From assembly GCA_023407575.1 (NCBI GenBank), contig JAEYLX010000032.1, positions 124,001 through 188,000 on the forward strand: DNA of 64,000 nucleotides, in the 5' to 3' direction. The notes beneath the pieces are model-generated. The model saw only the letters and a list, made by a program, of their open reading frames with translations. It ran no database searches and was not told where the DNA came from. Below, in pieces: positions 53,751 through 62,732 of this stretch (the first letter of the stretch is position 1; each line of letters begins with the position of its first letter). The position numbers and the translations under genes are program-made. Source of the DNA: Bacillota bacterium. GTDB taxonomy: Bacteria > Bacillota > Clostridia > Lachnospirales > Lachnospiraceae.

Positions 53751-56700
53751 GAAATCAAAGAAAGGGTTAAACGGAAGGATTGTTCTGGCAGTGCTTGTCG
53801 TAATTGCGATTGTTTTCAACAGCGTTATGGTGATTAACTATGATACAGTTGCAGCAAAGTATGGCAAAATATCTACGAAAAACATCGACCGTGCTTTTAC
53901 TCTGGCGGAAGGTACTGAAGTGAATACCAACTTAGAAGGTGAGGGAGCAACCCTACTTTATAATAAGGATAACACATTGCCTTTAAATGAGAGTAAAGTT
54001 ACCATTCTTGGCGCTAGTTCACATAACTATGTACAGGGAGGAACAGGTTCTGCAGGTGGTCGTGACGACTCTAACACTGCAATGATGGATAAAGCATTTT
54101 CAAACGCTGGTATCGATTATAATAAAACAGCTTGGACCTGGCTTGATAATGCCCTTGGTAACGGTGCCAATATACATAACGGTTCTGTGAATGCAGAATA
54201 TCTTGCTTCAGGTGACCCGGCGGTAGAATACAACTGGACGTCTTATCAGCAAATTCATGAGTTTAGCATCGCTACTTATGAGCAATTTGTAACACCGGAA
54301 GTAATTGGTGATTATGGCGACATAGCGGTTGTTACCTTTGCTCGTTCTGGTGCAGAAGGAGCTTCGCCATCTCTGGATTATGATGGCAATAAAGATACAA
54401 CAACTGGACGTACTTATCTGGAGCTGGATGATAATGAGATAGCCTTACTTAAGTTCTGTAAGGAAAATTTCAAGTCTACGGTTGTATTAATTAATTCAGC
54501 GGTACCAATCGAAACTGGTTTCGTCAGCAATGCAGATTTTAATGTAGGTGCTGTTCTTTGGATTGGTCATCCTGGTGAAGCAGGTATGTATGGTGTTGCC
54601 AATATTCTTAGTGGCAAAACAAATCCATCCGGTCACTTGGTTGATACTTGGACTTATGATATGTCCACCAACCCTACGTTCTATTCGGCAAATGACCAGA
54701 CCTATTCCAATATTACAATGCAATCAAAGAATAAATACTATGAGTACAACGAAGGTGTTTATGTAGGTTATCGCTACTATGAAACGGCGGATGCAACAGG
54801 GTATTTTGATAGTGAAGTATTCCAAAGTACAAAGTTTAAGGGTAACCTTTCTGAAGGTAAATATTTTGCGGATTTAGAAGTAAACGGTACCTTTGAAGCA
54901 CAAAAAGCAGCAGGTCCACAAGCAAACTACGCAGGTTACGAAGAAGTAGTTCAATTCCCCTTTGGTTATGGTCTTTCCTATACTTCCTTTACTCAGAAGA
55001 TAAAGAAAGAGGATATTGCATTAGAGGAGCATGGTCAGAACTCTATAACGGTAACAGTTGAGAATACGGGAAGTGTTGCTGGTAAGAGTGTTGTTCAGCT
55101 ATATATGCAGGCTCCGTATAATCAAGACTCCTCGTTAGGTATTTCCGGTGTTGGTCTTGAAAAATCCCAAGTAATATTAATTGGTTTTGATAAGACAGAT
55201 ATTCTGGAGCCAGGCGATAAACAAGACTTAACCATTGAATTCTCTACGGATGATCTTGCAACTTTTGATCAGTTTGGCCAGGGCTGCTATGTATTAGAAC
55301 AGGGAGATTATACCTTCCACGTATCACCAAATGCTCATGGCTGGGCAAATGAAGATACCTATGGAGTGAACTATGATAGCACAACTGTTAGCCTTGCAGG
55401 TTCCATTATTTACAGTGAAGCTGGTGCAGGCGCTCGCGTTAGTACAATGAACGGCGTTACTGCTACGGAAGATATTGCTGCGGTTAATGCAATGAATGAT
55501 ATTACTGCCGGAGACGGTTCTATGCTCGTTAACGGTGGAGCTTCAGGTACATACACTCTCGGATACTTATCCAGAAATAATTTTGGTGCAGGTATGGCTG
55601 AAATCATGACCTATCAATCGGATGACTTAACAGGCGTTTACAGTGGTAATGGCTATGTCTGGTCAGCAGATGGCAAAGGTACAACACCAGTTGTGACTGG
55701 TGATATACAGGGACAGAGAAAAGCTGGAGATGTGGTAAAAGAGGCAATTGAGACAACACCCAAGAGTCTGGAGAATTCCAGCGGTGTATCAGCAGGGATG
55801 GAATACAATTACCAAAGTATTTTAGCAGAGGGTATTACTTTTGGTGACGGCTCTACCTCCAAGTTACTTTATGGTTATGGTAATGATGCATATATTAATC
55901 AGGAGTATACCCGCGATGGATTATTATCCAGTGATGAAAGTTATCTTAATGCAGAAAGCGGTGTTACAATCGCTTGGAACGAAATCTATTATGTAGCCCT
56001 AGATTCTGAAGGAGTAACCGTAAAGGATACTGATGGTTATGTAAAGATTTATGATACAGAAGCTGCTGCAAATGCAGAAGGCAGTGGAACAAAATTACAA
56101 GTAGATCATATGGCTGGTGTTCTATCTGATGATTATACTCGTTGGGATAAGTTGACCAACATGCTTTCCTTTAAGGAAGCAGACGACTTGATGGGGGAGA
56201 ACGGCTGGCATACATATGGAGCAGAGAGCGTAGGAAAGAAATTCTCACTTGCTGTGGATGGACCTGGTGAAGCCGGCAATGCACAGAATGCAGACTGTAC
56301 ATGGTGGCCATGTGCGGTTATCATTGCAGCAACCTGGAATACTGATCTTGCAGTAGAGCAGGGTGTAGCCTATGGTCATCAAGACTTGTTAAATAATACA
56401 CCGTATTGTTATGCACCTGCTATGAACACACATAGAACTCCTTTTGGTGGTCGTGATTTCGAGTACTATTCTGAAGATGGTTTTATCGCCGGTGTTATAG
56501 GTGGTCATGTAGTTCAGGGCTTACAGTCCACAGGTATGCATGTATTTATTAAACATTATGCATTAAATGATTCAGATACAAACCGTGGTGGTGTTAATAC
56601 TTGGGCAGATGAAATGTCCATTCGTGAGATCTATGCAAAACCTTACGAAATTAGTACAAAGTACTTTAATGCTGACGGCATCATGGGATCATTAAATAGT

Positions 56701-57135
56701 ATGGGTATGGCTTGGGCACATACAGGCTTCTATATCACGATGACTCGTGATGAGTGGGGCTGGAATGGTATGCTGATTACAGATGGTGACGGCTCTGCCA
56801 GTGACGTATACAATCACTTCTCCTTCTGGACGATAGCTGCTCAGGGTGGTATTTTAGGCAGTGGTGATTTGTCTTCCAATACTGCTTATGCAACCATTGG
56901 GACGGATGGAGCAGGTGCTTCCAACTATACTGTTTACATGCTTCACAATATAGCACGTAATGCGCTTTATCAATATAGCCATAACATCGATAAGTTGAAT
57001 GCAGCCACCACATTTATTCCAAACACAGTATTACCTAAGATTATTCTTGGTGCTGGTAATGGTGTACTTCTACTTGGTATCCTAGGAGCCTTACTTACAG
57101 TAATAGTTTCTGGTAGAAAGAACAAGAAAGCGTAA
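53740..57135 (+). CDS. Membrane-anchored GH3 beta-glycosidase with permuted domain order
   Basis: This ~1131-residue GH3-type protein runs in reverse order: a membrane helix (about 10-32); the alpha/beta domain normally second (LLYNKDNTLPL, GGTGSAGG, about 50-330); an Fn3-like domain (FPFGYGLSYTSF near 405, on to about 500); a linker of ~280 residues; then the TIM barrel (about 790-1080) with VDGPGEAGN, APAMNTHRTPFGGRDFEYYSED, KHYALND and the nucleophile Asp1015 in MLITDGDG. A second helix and basic end (GRKNKKA) close it. This order is known from Ruminococcus and Butyrivibrio beta-glucosidases. The active domains should face outside between two anchors. ATG 53740 is 12 bases from GAGGAGG; GTG 53731 is the alternative. 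Likely substrates are beta-linked glucosides. Confidence 0.85.
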   Translation: MAVKKSKKGLNGRIVLAVLVVIAIVFNSVMVINYDTVAAKYGKISTKNIDRAFTLAEGTEVNTNLEGEGATLLYNKDNTLPLNESKVTILGASSHNYVQGGTGSAGGRDDSNTAMMDKAFSNAGIDYNKTAWTWLDNALGNGANIHNGSVNAEYLASGDPAVEYNWTSYQQIHEFSIATYEQFVTPEVIGDYGDIAVVTFARSGAEGASPSLDYDGNKDTTTGRTYLELDDNEIALLKFCKENFKSTVVLINSAVPIETGFVSNADFNVGAVLWIGHPGEAGMYGVANILSGKTNPSGHLVDTWTYDMSTNPTFYSANDQTYSNITMQSKNKYYEYNEGVYVGYRYYETADATGYFDSEVFQSTKFKGNLSEGKYFADLEVNGTFEAQKAAGPQANYAGYEEVVQFPFGYGLSYTSFTQKIKKEDIALEEHGQNSITVTVENTGSVAGKSVVQLYMQAPYNQDSSLGISGVGLEKSQVILIGFDKTDILEPGDKQDLTIEFSTDDLATFDQFGQGCYVLEQGDYTFHVSPNAHGWANEDTYGVNYDSTTVSLAGSIIYSEAGAGARVSTMNGVTATEDIAAVNAMNDITAGDGSMLVNGGASGTYTLGYLSRNNFGAGMAEIMTYQSDDLTGVYSGNGYVWSADGKGTTPVVTGDIQGQRKAGDVVKEAIETTPKSLENSSGVSAGMEYNYQSILAEGITFGDGSTSKLLYGYGNDAYINQEYTRDGLLSSDESYLNAESGVTIAWNEIYYVALDSEGVTVKDTDGYVKIYDTEAAANAEGSGTKLQVDHMAGVLSDDYTRWDKLTNMLSFKEADDLMGENGWHTYGAESVGKKFSLAVDGPGEAGNAQNADCTWWPCAVIIAATWNTDLAVEQGVAYGHQDLLNNTPYCYAPAMNTHRTPFGGRDFEYYSEDGFIAGVIGGHVVQGLQSTGMHVFIKHYALNDSDTNRGGVNTWADEMSIREIYAKPYEISTKYFNADGIMGSLNSMGMAWAHTGFYITMTRDEWGWNGMLITDGDGSASDVYNHFSFWTIAAQGGILGSGDLSSNTAYATIGTDGAGASNYTVYMLHNIARNALYQYSHNIDKLNAATTFIPNTVLPKIILGAGNGVLLLGILGALLTVIVSGRKNKKA

Positions 57136-57150
57136 TTACCTTCTAGTTAG

Positions 57151-57172
57151 CTGGGAGCAGATTGGCTCCCGG
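57151..57172 (+). terminator. Short GC-rich hairpin after the GH3 gene
   Basis: CTGGGAGC (57151-57158) pairs with GCTCCCGG (57165-57172) around a 6-base loop. There is no T-run, so it may be a weak terminator or an mRNA stabiliser. Confidence 0.5.
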
Positions 57173-57199
57173 TGTACTTTAAATAATAAGTGAGCAAAT

Positions 57200-57268
57200 G
57201 AGGTAAAAATGAAAAATTCTGATTGGCATTCGTGCCATCATGGAGGTAAAAATGAAAAAATTTGGTAA
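57200..57268 (+). repeat. Duplicated ribosome site/start with a 19-residue leader ORF
   Basis: GAGGTAAAAATGAAAAA occurs exactly at 57200-57216 and 57243-57259. The first copy opens a short frame (57209-57268, MKNSDWHSCHHGGKNEKIW) that overlaps the real gene started by the second copy. It could be a by-product of a small duplication or a coupling leader. Confidence 0.6.
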
Positions 57269-58529
57269 AGCAATATATTGCGCTATGGTGCTAGCGATGA
57301 GCGTTGGATTAATGACTGGGTGTGGTGATAAAAATACCAGTACAGCACCGGATAATTTTACCTTTAATACAACAGATGGAACATTTTCCTTTGACACCGT
57401 AGATAAGGCGGAAACCTATCTGGTGGGAGTTAGTAAAGTTCTAAATGATACTACAGGTGCAGCGTTACAAAGCATTAATGGCGCAGTTGAAATAACAAGA
57501 GCAGATGGAAGTACCAGCCATATCTGGTCAGAACAATCAGGCTCTAATGCAGGGTTGGCAGACAGTGATAATGATGGAAAAGTAAATGGAACGGTAATCT
57601 TTCGTGAATTTTCTTCCTCTGCAACAACAGTAGGCGCAGTAATGTCAATGGATCAGCTTCCGTTAGGTCACTACATAGCACAAGCCATGGCTGCTTCCAA
57701 TGATAAACTTCCTGACACAGAGCCAGCGCTTTATGAATTTACAATTGGCGGTACACTGGCGGCACCCTCTGGCTTTACAGCATTAATTAATGAAGAGGGC
57801 TATATGGAGATTAGTGCGCCAAGCAACTATTATCTTAGCTGTCTTACAAAAACCGGTATGCCGGATAAAATGAAATTTGAAATAAAGGATGGCTCTACAA
57901 CAGTTGAAACGATTGAGATAGATGATTTTTCCTATACAAATACCGTACTTGGACCAGCCAAGTCATTTACCTTTAAAAATAATATGGTAAAAACTACTAC
58001 ACAACTGGATTTAAGTAAGATCTATAGTGTAACAGTAACTGCAATCGGTGATGGGGATCAGATAAAGGATTCCTCTGCAGAAGCCTATATAGCAAGTACA
58101 ACACCTGCAATTGAGTTTGCATCAAAATTTGATACTACAGGCTCTGCAACCGCAGGCGATTATAGTTTGGCATTAACTCTTGGACTTGATGCCGAGGGAA
58201 ATGCAACCTATGCGGTAACTGCATCAGTTAATAATACTGTGATCCTTAGAGAAAGTGGTACCTATACCACAGAAGCCGCAATTGAATTACTTGATGAGCA
58301 AAACACTTACGCAGAAAATGCATCCATCAGCTTCACCACCACACAGACGGATGCCAGTGCCGCTATCCTTGATGGCAAGACACTCTTGGTAACCAAGGGT
58401 GAAAGCGCAGGCGGTTGGGGGCAACCGGCAAAGACCACCTACAATTTAACTGGAACCGGCTTCTCCTTAGAGGGTATCACTTTTGATTTTGCTGTTTCTG
58501 CTGGGGGTGGTGGCGGATTTCCCGGTTAA
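57252..58529 (+). CDS. Lipoprotein of unknown function
   Basis: This is a 425-residue lipoprotein: the signal ends LMTGC with Cys24 lipidated. The mature part is polar, Thr/Ser/Asp-rich and predicted beta-rich, with Fn3-like text (FTFNTTDGTFSFDTVDKAETYLVGVSK), an internal second domain from about 165, and a final segment resembling an extracellular binding module. It ends in a glycine run and FPG. No catalytic motif was recognised. It starts about 100 bases after the GH3 enzyme and is probably co-transcribed; a glycan-binding partner role is inferred from that. GGAGG lies 5 bases before ATG 57252. Confidence 0.7.
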   Translation: MKKFGKAIYCAMVLAMSVGLMTGCGDKNTSTAPDNFTFNTTDGTFSFDTVDKAETYLVGVSKVLNDTTGAALQSINGAVEITRADGSTSHIWSEQSGSNAGLADSDNDGKVNGTVIFREFSSSATTVGAVMSMDQLPLGHYIAQAMAASNDKLPDTEPALYEFTIGGTLAAPSGFTALINEEGYMEISAPSNYYLSCLTKTGMPDKMKFEIKDGSTTVETIEIDDFSYTNTVLGPAKSFTFKNNMVKTTTQLDLSKIYSVTVTAIGDGDQIKDSSAEAYIASTTPAIEFASKFDTTGSATAGDYSLALTLGLDAEGNATYAVTASVNNTVILRESGTYTTEAAIELLDEQNTYAENASISFTTTQTDASAAILDGKTLLVTKGESAGGWGQPAKTTYNLTGTGFSLEGITFDFAVSAGGGGGFPG

Positions 58530-58589
58530 AGGATAGACGAGTAGGTATAAAACTAATCACGAAGACATGTATCAATTAAGTACTAACAA

Positions 58590-58627
58590 GAGGCTGTTAT
58601 AAAATATAAGAATTTATTAACAGCCTC
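58590..58627 (+). terminator. Hairpin after the lipoprotein gene
   Basis: GAGGCTGTTA (58590-58599) pairs perfectly with TAACAGCCTC (58618-58627). The 18-base loop is AT-rich and can extend the stem. The flank after it is AT-rich without a clean T-run. Confidence 0.65.
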
Positions 58628-58766
58628 ATATTAATCTGTAATATGAAAAGTTATGGTGAGAAAAGTGAAAGTTTTTGCTTACAAAGAATGTACCTGGATT
58701 TCAAATAAAATTCATACTGGTACAAACATTAGATGCGCAGAAATCGTTCACAGAATGGAGAAATAA

Positions 58767-60488
58767 ATGAACGAAAACGAATTTACTCAAATGGAGACGA
58801 TTGAAATAGAAACAGGTGGAGAGCCGAGTGGTCTTTCCAGATTATTAAATAGATACTTTCACCATTTAGATCGAGGGGGTACTTTAAAAGGAGAAGTAAT
58901 GGCAGGCATTACTTTATTCTTTTTATCTATTTGCATGATATTTATGAATATGCAGATCGTAGCAAGTGCCATTAATGGTAATGTTGAGCTTCGTACTGCC
59001 CCTGCTGATCCTGTTAATATAGCGGCAGCTTCTACTTATGCACAGATTTATGTGGGCTCAATTTTAATTGCTTTTATAGGAAGTTTAGTAATTGGCTTAG
59101 TAGCAAGATTACCTTTTGCACAGCTTTCCACAATGGGCTTAGCAAGTTCGATGTTAAGTTTAGTCGGTACACAAGCAGGTCTGTCCTATTATAATTTACT
59201 GTTTATTAATCTTATAGCAGCAATTATTTATAGTGCAGTGGTTGGCATTCCGGTTATCAGAGAATATGTATATAAAGCACTTCCAAATTCTGTTCGAAAG
59301 GCACTTCCTGTCACAGTAGGATTAATGATTGCCTACATAGCGCTTCAAATGAGTGGGATTGTTTCCACATCAAAAATTGGCTTAGGTAATAGGAATAGCC
59401 AGAACATAAATATAATAACTGGCTTAACTGCCTTTTCCAGTGAAAGAAAATTAGCGTTCTATGCTTTGATTAGTATAGTTTTAGCAATTCTAATATATGG
59501 CTTATTTAAATTCTTTAAGCGTAAGCACCCAGTGTTTTGGTCACTTATTGGAGGTACGGTTATCTTCATTCTTGCGAATGGGTTACTTATTGGTTTTGAT
59601 GTTGCAAACACAGAATCTTTTCTTAACTTCGGACGTATATGGATGGCTGCTGCATCACAAGCTAGTCCGGATACACCCTTTGGAGACAGCTATTTAACAT
59701 ATTTTGGTGCGGCCTTAAGTGCTATCTTCTCTAATTTAGGACATGTTTTAACAAAAGGAGCAGATTTTTCTGCTTACAGCGGTAATACAATAACTTTGGT
59801 GATAAGTGGGATACTTTGCTATGTTTTTGTTGGTATGTATGATACAGAAGGTACGCTTTTAGCAGCGAAACCTTCCTTAAATAAAGATTCTAATGAAGCA
59901 GGAAAGGTAGACTTTGACAATCAAAAAGGGATTCGTACGGCGCAGCTTTGTAATGCGGGTATGAATGTAATTGCTCCATTCTTTGGGGTTGGCGGAGTAT
60001 CTGTTAGTAAGTCTTCTTTGTCTGCTGCAGAGGATAACGGCAAATCAGGTCTTGTACCAATTATTGCAAGTATCGGTTTTTTAATTTCCTTATTCATAAT
60101 GGCATTTCCGGTATTGTTTGCAACTACTACATATCCTGTGGGCAGCATGAATCAGTGGAATTACAATGCTTATGGCAATGGTGGATTTGTTTATCTAATG
60201 CAAGGAGCATCCTTTGGAATTGCCGACGCAGTCATGGTTTGTGTAGGGCTTTCCACGCTTCGGGGATTAAAGAATGTAAATTGGAAGGATATCACAGAGA
60301 TTATTCCAGTAATAGTTACGATTGTTATGTCGGTAGTGCTTTTAAATCTTGCCTTTGGTATTGCAAGTGGTGTCATTCTGTTCTGCCTGACCAAATTACT
60401 ATCGTTTCGCAAGAGTAGTTTACGTGAAATTGGAATCCCAACCGCAATATTATCAGTATTAATGGTTATTATGTTGTTTTTAATGTAA
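58767..60488 (+). CDS. NCS2/AzgA-type purine permease family protein
   Basis: This 573-residue membrane protein has 12-14 hydrophobic segments. Family features are GGTLKGEVMAGITLFF near the start, DTEGTLLAA mid-protein, and NAGMNVIAPFFGVGGVSVSKSSLSAAEDNGKSGL-type text (quoted in part: FFGVGGVSVSKSSLSAA), which matches the NCS2 region binding nucleobases. It is longer than typical AzgA (~430-450) because of inserted loops at about 75-95 and 350-385. GGAGAAA precedes the ATG. Its neighbours are a surface GH3 enzyme and a two-component system rather than purine genes, so the substrate could differ from a plain purine. Confidence 0.75.
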   Translation: MNENEFTQMETIEIETGGEPSGLSRLLNRYFHHLDRGGTLKGEVMAGITLFFLSICMIFMNMQIVASAINGNVELRTAPADPVNIAAASTYAQIYVGSILIAFIGSLVIGLVARLPFAQLSTMGLASSMLSLVGTQAGLSYYNLLFINLIAAIIYSAVVGIPVIREYVYKALPNSVRKALPVTVGLMIAYIALQMSGIVSTSKIGLGNRNSQNINIITGLTAFSSERKLAFYALISIVLAILIYGLFKFFKRKHPVFWSLIGGTVIFILANGLLIGFDVANTESFLNFGRIWMAAASQASPDTPFGDSYLTYFGAALSAIFSNLGHVLTKGADFSAYSGNTITLVISGILCYVFVGMYDTEGTLLAAKPSLNKDSNEAGKVDFDNQKGIRTAQLCNAGMNVIAPFFGVGGVSVSKSSLSAAEDNGKSGLVPIIASIGFLISLFIMAFPVLFATTTYPVGSMNQWNYNAYGNGGFVYLMQGASFGIADAVMVCVGLSTLRGLKNVNWKDITEIIPVIVTIVMSVVLLNLAFGIASGVILFCLTKLLSFRKSSLREIGIPTAILSVLMVIMLFLM

Positions 60489-60526
60489 TTGGTTATTGAA
60501 TTGGATATTAATTCAGGAGAAGTACA

Positions 60527-61228
60527 ATGATTAAGATTGCCATAGTCGAAGATGACCTAAAGTATATTCAGCAATTATCGGAATATGTAAGAAGATATGC
60601 CGTAGAAAACCAGGAGAATATAGATATTAAAATCTTTTCTGATGGCATTGACATTGTTGATGATTATAAGGCAGATTACGATATCATTTTCATGGATATT
60701 CAAATGAAGATAATGGATGGTATGAAAGCTGCTCAGAATATTCGGAAAATGGATGAAAATGTTATCCTTATATTTATAACGAATATGGCACAATATGCAA
60801 TCCAGGGGTATTCGGTAAACGCTATGGATTTTGTATTAAAACCTCTTTCTTATTTTGCTTTTGCAGAAGAGTTGGCAAAGGCGATTCGCAGATTAAAAGA
60901 ACGAACCCAGGCTTATCTTACAATCAAGCAAGAGACAGGGATGATTCGTTTGGAGGTCACACAGATTACATACATCGAAAGTTTAGGACATAAGGTGTTG
61001 ATTCATGTCAAGAACAATGCTTATGAAGCCATAGGAACCATGAAGAGCATGGAACAGCATATGACAAAATATAAGTTCTTCCGGTGCAATAGTGGTTATA
61101 TTGTTAATTTAAGATATGTAGAAAGTGTTGAGCAAAATATAGTGATTGTTTCTGGACAAAAGCTTCAGATTAGCCGTCCCAGGAAGAAATATTTTATGGA
61201 TGCGCTAACCGATTATGTTGGAGGGTGA
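60527..61228 (+). CDS. LytTR response regulator
   Basis: This 233-residue regulator has a receiver with VEDD and phosphoacceptor Asp57 in IIFMDIQMKIMDG, then a LytTR DNA-binding domain (about 130-230) with QITYIESLGHKVLIHV and FFRCNSGYIVNLRYVE. AGGAG lies 8 bases before the ATG. It begins 38 bases after the permease, so permease and two-component system may be one transcript. The kinase follows 27 bases downstream. Confidence 0.9.
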   Translation: MIKIAIVEDDLKYIQQLSEYVRRYAVENQENIDIKIFSDGIDIVDDYKADYDIIFMDIQMKIMDGMKAAQNIRKMDENVILIFITNMAQYAIQGYSVNAMDFVLKPLSYFAFAEELAKAIRRLKERTQAYLTIKQETGMIRLEVTQITYIESLGHKVLIHVKNNAYEAIGTMKSMEQHMTKYKFFRCNSGYIVNLRYVESVEQNIVIVSGQKLQISRPRKKYFMDALTDYVGG

Positions 61229-61255
61229 AGTAATTAGAGAGGCAGGGATATTCAT

Positions 61256-62569
61256 ATGACGGTTACACCGGATATACCAAGGTTATACACTGCACTTGCT
61301 GAATGGTCGGCATGTTTGGTTTATATCCTGATTATGAGAAAACGCTTTACCGGGATTAAACTTATCTTTCTCATTGGTGGGATGTTCCTGTTGCAGTGCG
61401 CCTTGCAGCTTCTAAATGGTGCACTTCCATTAGCATTATGGATACCGGGTATGGTAGCAGCGATGATACTCATGTACCTTAATATCTATTCCTGCTGTGA
61501 TATGTCTCTGCTGGATGCAGGAGCTTGTTGTGCAAGAGCCTTTGTACTGGCTGAATTTGTTGCTTCCTTTGAATGGCAGATCTATATTTTCTTTGCAGAG
61601 AGAGGCTTCACAGCTACATGGATTTCCGTGGTCTTTCTACTGCTATTTTGCTGTGTGGTATACTCCATAATCTATTTGCTGGAAAGCCGCCATATGCAAA
61701 AAGGCAGAAATCTTGGAGTCACAAATAGGGAAGTATTTAGTTCTGTATTAATTGCATTGGCAGCCTTTAGCATGAGTAATATTAGCTTTATATATCAGAA
61801 CACTCCTTTTAGTGCAGATATGGGAATGGGAATGTTATATATTCGAACCTTAGTTGATTTTGCAGGTTTTGTTATGCTATTTGCACAGCAGGATAAGTGG
61901 CAGGAGCTGCATACACGTCAGGAGCTAGATGCTATTAATTACATTTTAAAACAACAGTATGAACAGTACCAGTTATCCAGAGATAACATTGAACTGCTCA
62001 ACCGTAAATATCATGATATGAAGCATCAAATAAGTGTGATACGAGCGGAACTGGATCCCATGAAAAAAGAAGCCTATCTGGAAGAAATGGATTCTGGTAT
62101 CAGGCTATACGAAGCACAGAATAAAACGGGAAATAGTGTTTTAGATACAATACTTACCAGTAAAAGTATGTATTGCGTACAGCATGATATTAATTTTACC
62201 TGTGTGGCCGACGGCAGTCTGTTGGATTTTATGGAGGTGATGGATCTTTGTACTGTGTTTGGAAATGTCCTGGATAATGCCATTGAAAGTGTAGAACAAC
62301 TTCGTGATCCTAACTTACGTTTAATTCGTGCGGCTGTGTTTGCACAGAACAATTTTTTAATGATCAGAGTTGAAAATTATTGTGAAACAGAACTTACCAT
62401 GGACAATGGATTTCCGGTAACGACCAAAGGAGATAAGCGCTATCATGGCTATGGAATCAAAAGTATGCGATATACAATTGAGAAGTATGAAGGGACCTTG
62501 ACCATACATACCGAGAATCATTGGTTTACATTAAGAATCCTTATACCTATTCACCATAAGTTACTATAA
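61256..62569 (+). CDS. GHKL sensor histidine kinase
   Basis: This 437-residue membrane kinase has about six helices (1 to about 215), a linker helix, and a kinase core. The H box is KYHDMKHQ (His253, with His257 next), the N box VFGNVLDNAIES and the G box HGYGIK. It belongs with the AgrC-like kinases and pairs with the LytTR regulator immediately upstream. The order regulator-then-kinase is the reverse of the pair at 51-53 kb, and the sensors share little visible text, so the two systems probably sense different signals. Confidence 0.88.
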   Translation: MTVTPDIPRLYTALAEWSACLVYILIMRKRFTGIKLIFLIGGMFLLQCALQLLNGALPLALWIPGMVAAMILMYLNIYSCCDMSLLDAGACCARAFVLAEFVASFEWQIYIFFAERGFTATWISVVFLLLFCCVVYSIIYLLESRHMQKGRNLGVTNREVFSSVLIALAAFSMSNISFIYQNTPFSADMGMGMLYIRTLVDFAGFVMLFAQQDKWQELHTRQELDAINYILKQQYEQYQLSRDNIELLNRKYHDMKHQISVIRAELDPMKKEAYLEEMDSGIRLYEAQNKTGNSVLDTILTSKSMYCVQHDINFTCVADGSLLDFMEVMDLCTVFGNVLDNAIESVEQLRDPNLRLIRAAVFAQNNFLMIRVENYCETELTMDNGFPVTTKGDKRYHGYGIKSMRYTIEKYEGTLTIHTENHWFTLRILIPIHHKLL

Positions 62570-62624
62570 CAAATATACAAATTTAGTAACTTCATTAAAA
62601 CTCACACCAAAACCATTTGACGAT

Positions 62625-62670
62625 AAAGAACTGTTATTCTATAATCTGATATAGAACAACAGTTCTTTTA
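62625..62670 (+). terminator. Intrinsic terminator after the second two-component system
   Basis: AAAGAACTGTT (62625-62635) pairs perfectly with AACAGTTCTTT (62658-62668), with additional inner TTCTATA/TATAGAA pairing and a short T-run. Confidence 0.8.
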
Positions 62671-62677
62671 GTTCATG

Positions 62678-62708
62678 ACAAGTGAAACGACTTGTCGTTT
62701 CATCTTGT
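62678..62708 (+). other. Compact hairpin in the leader of the HicB/DinB-like gene
   Basis: ACAAG and TGAAACGA pair with TCGTTTCA and CTTGT around a CTTG loop, giving a ~13-bp stem with one bulged T. It ends about 25 bases before the start at 62733 and 10 before its ribosome site. Confidence 0.55.
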
Positions 62709-62732
62709 TTATTCTAAGGGAGAAGAAAATGT

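Noticed and set aside
60155..60418. Plus-strand 87-residue frame inside the permease gene
   Set aside because: Shadow of the permease in another frame with no ribosome site.
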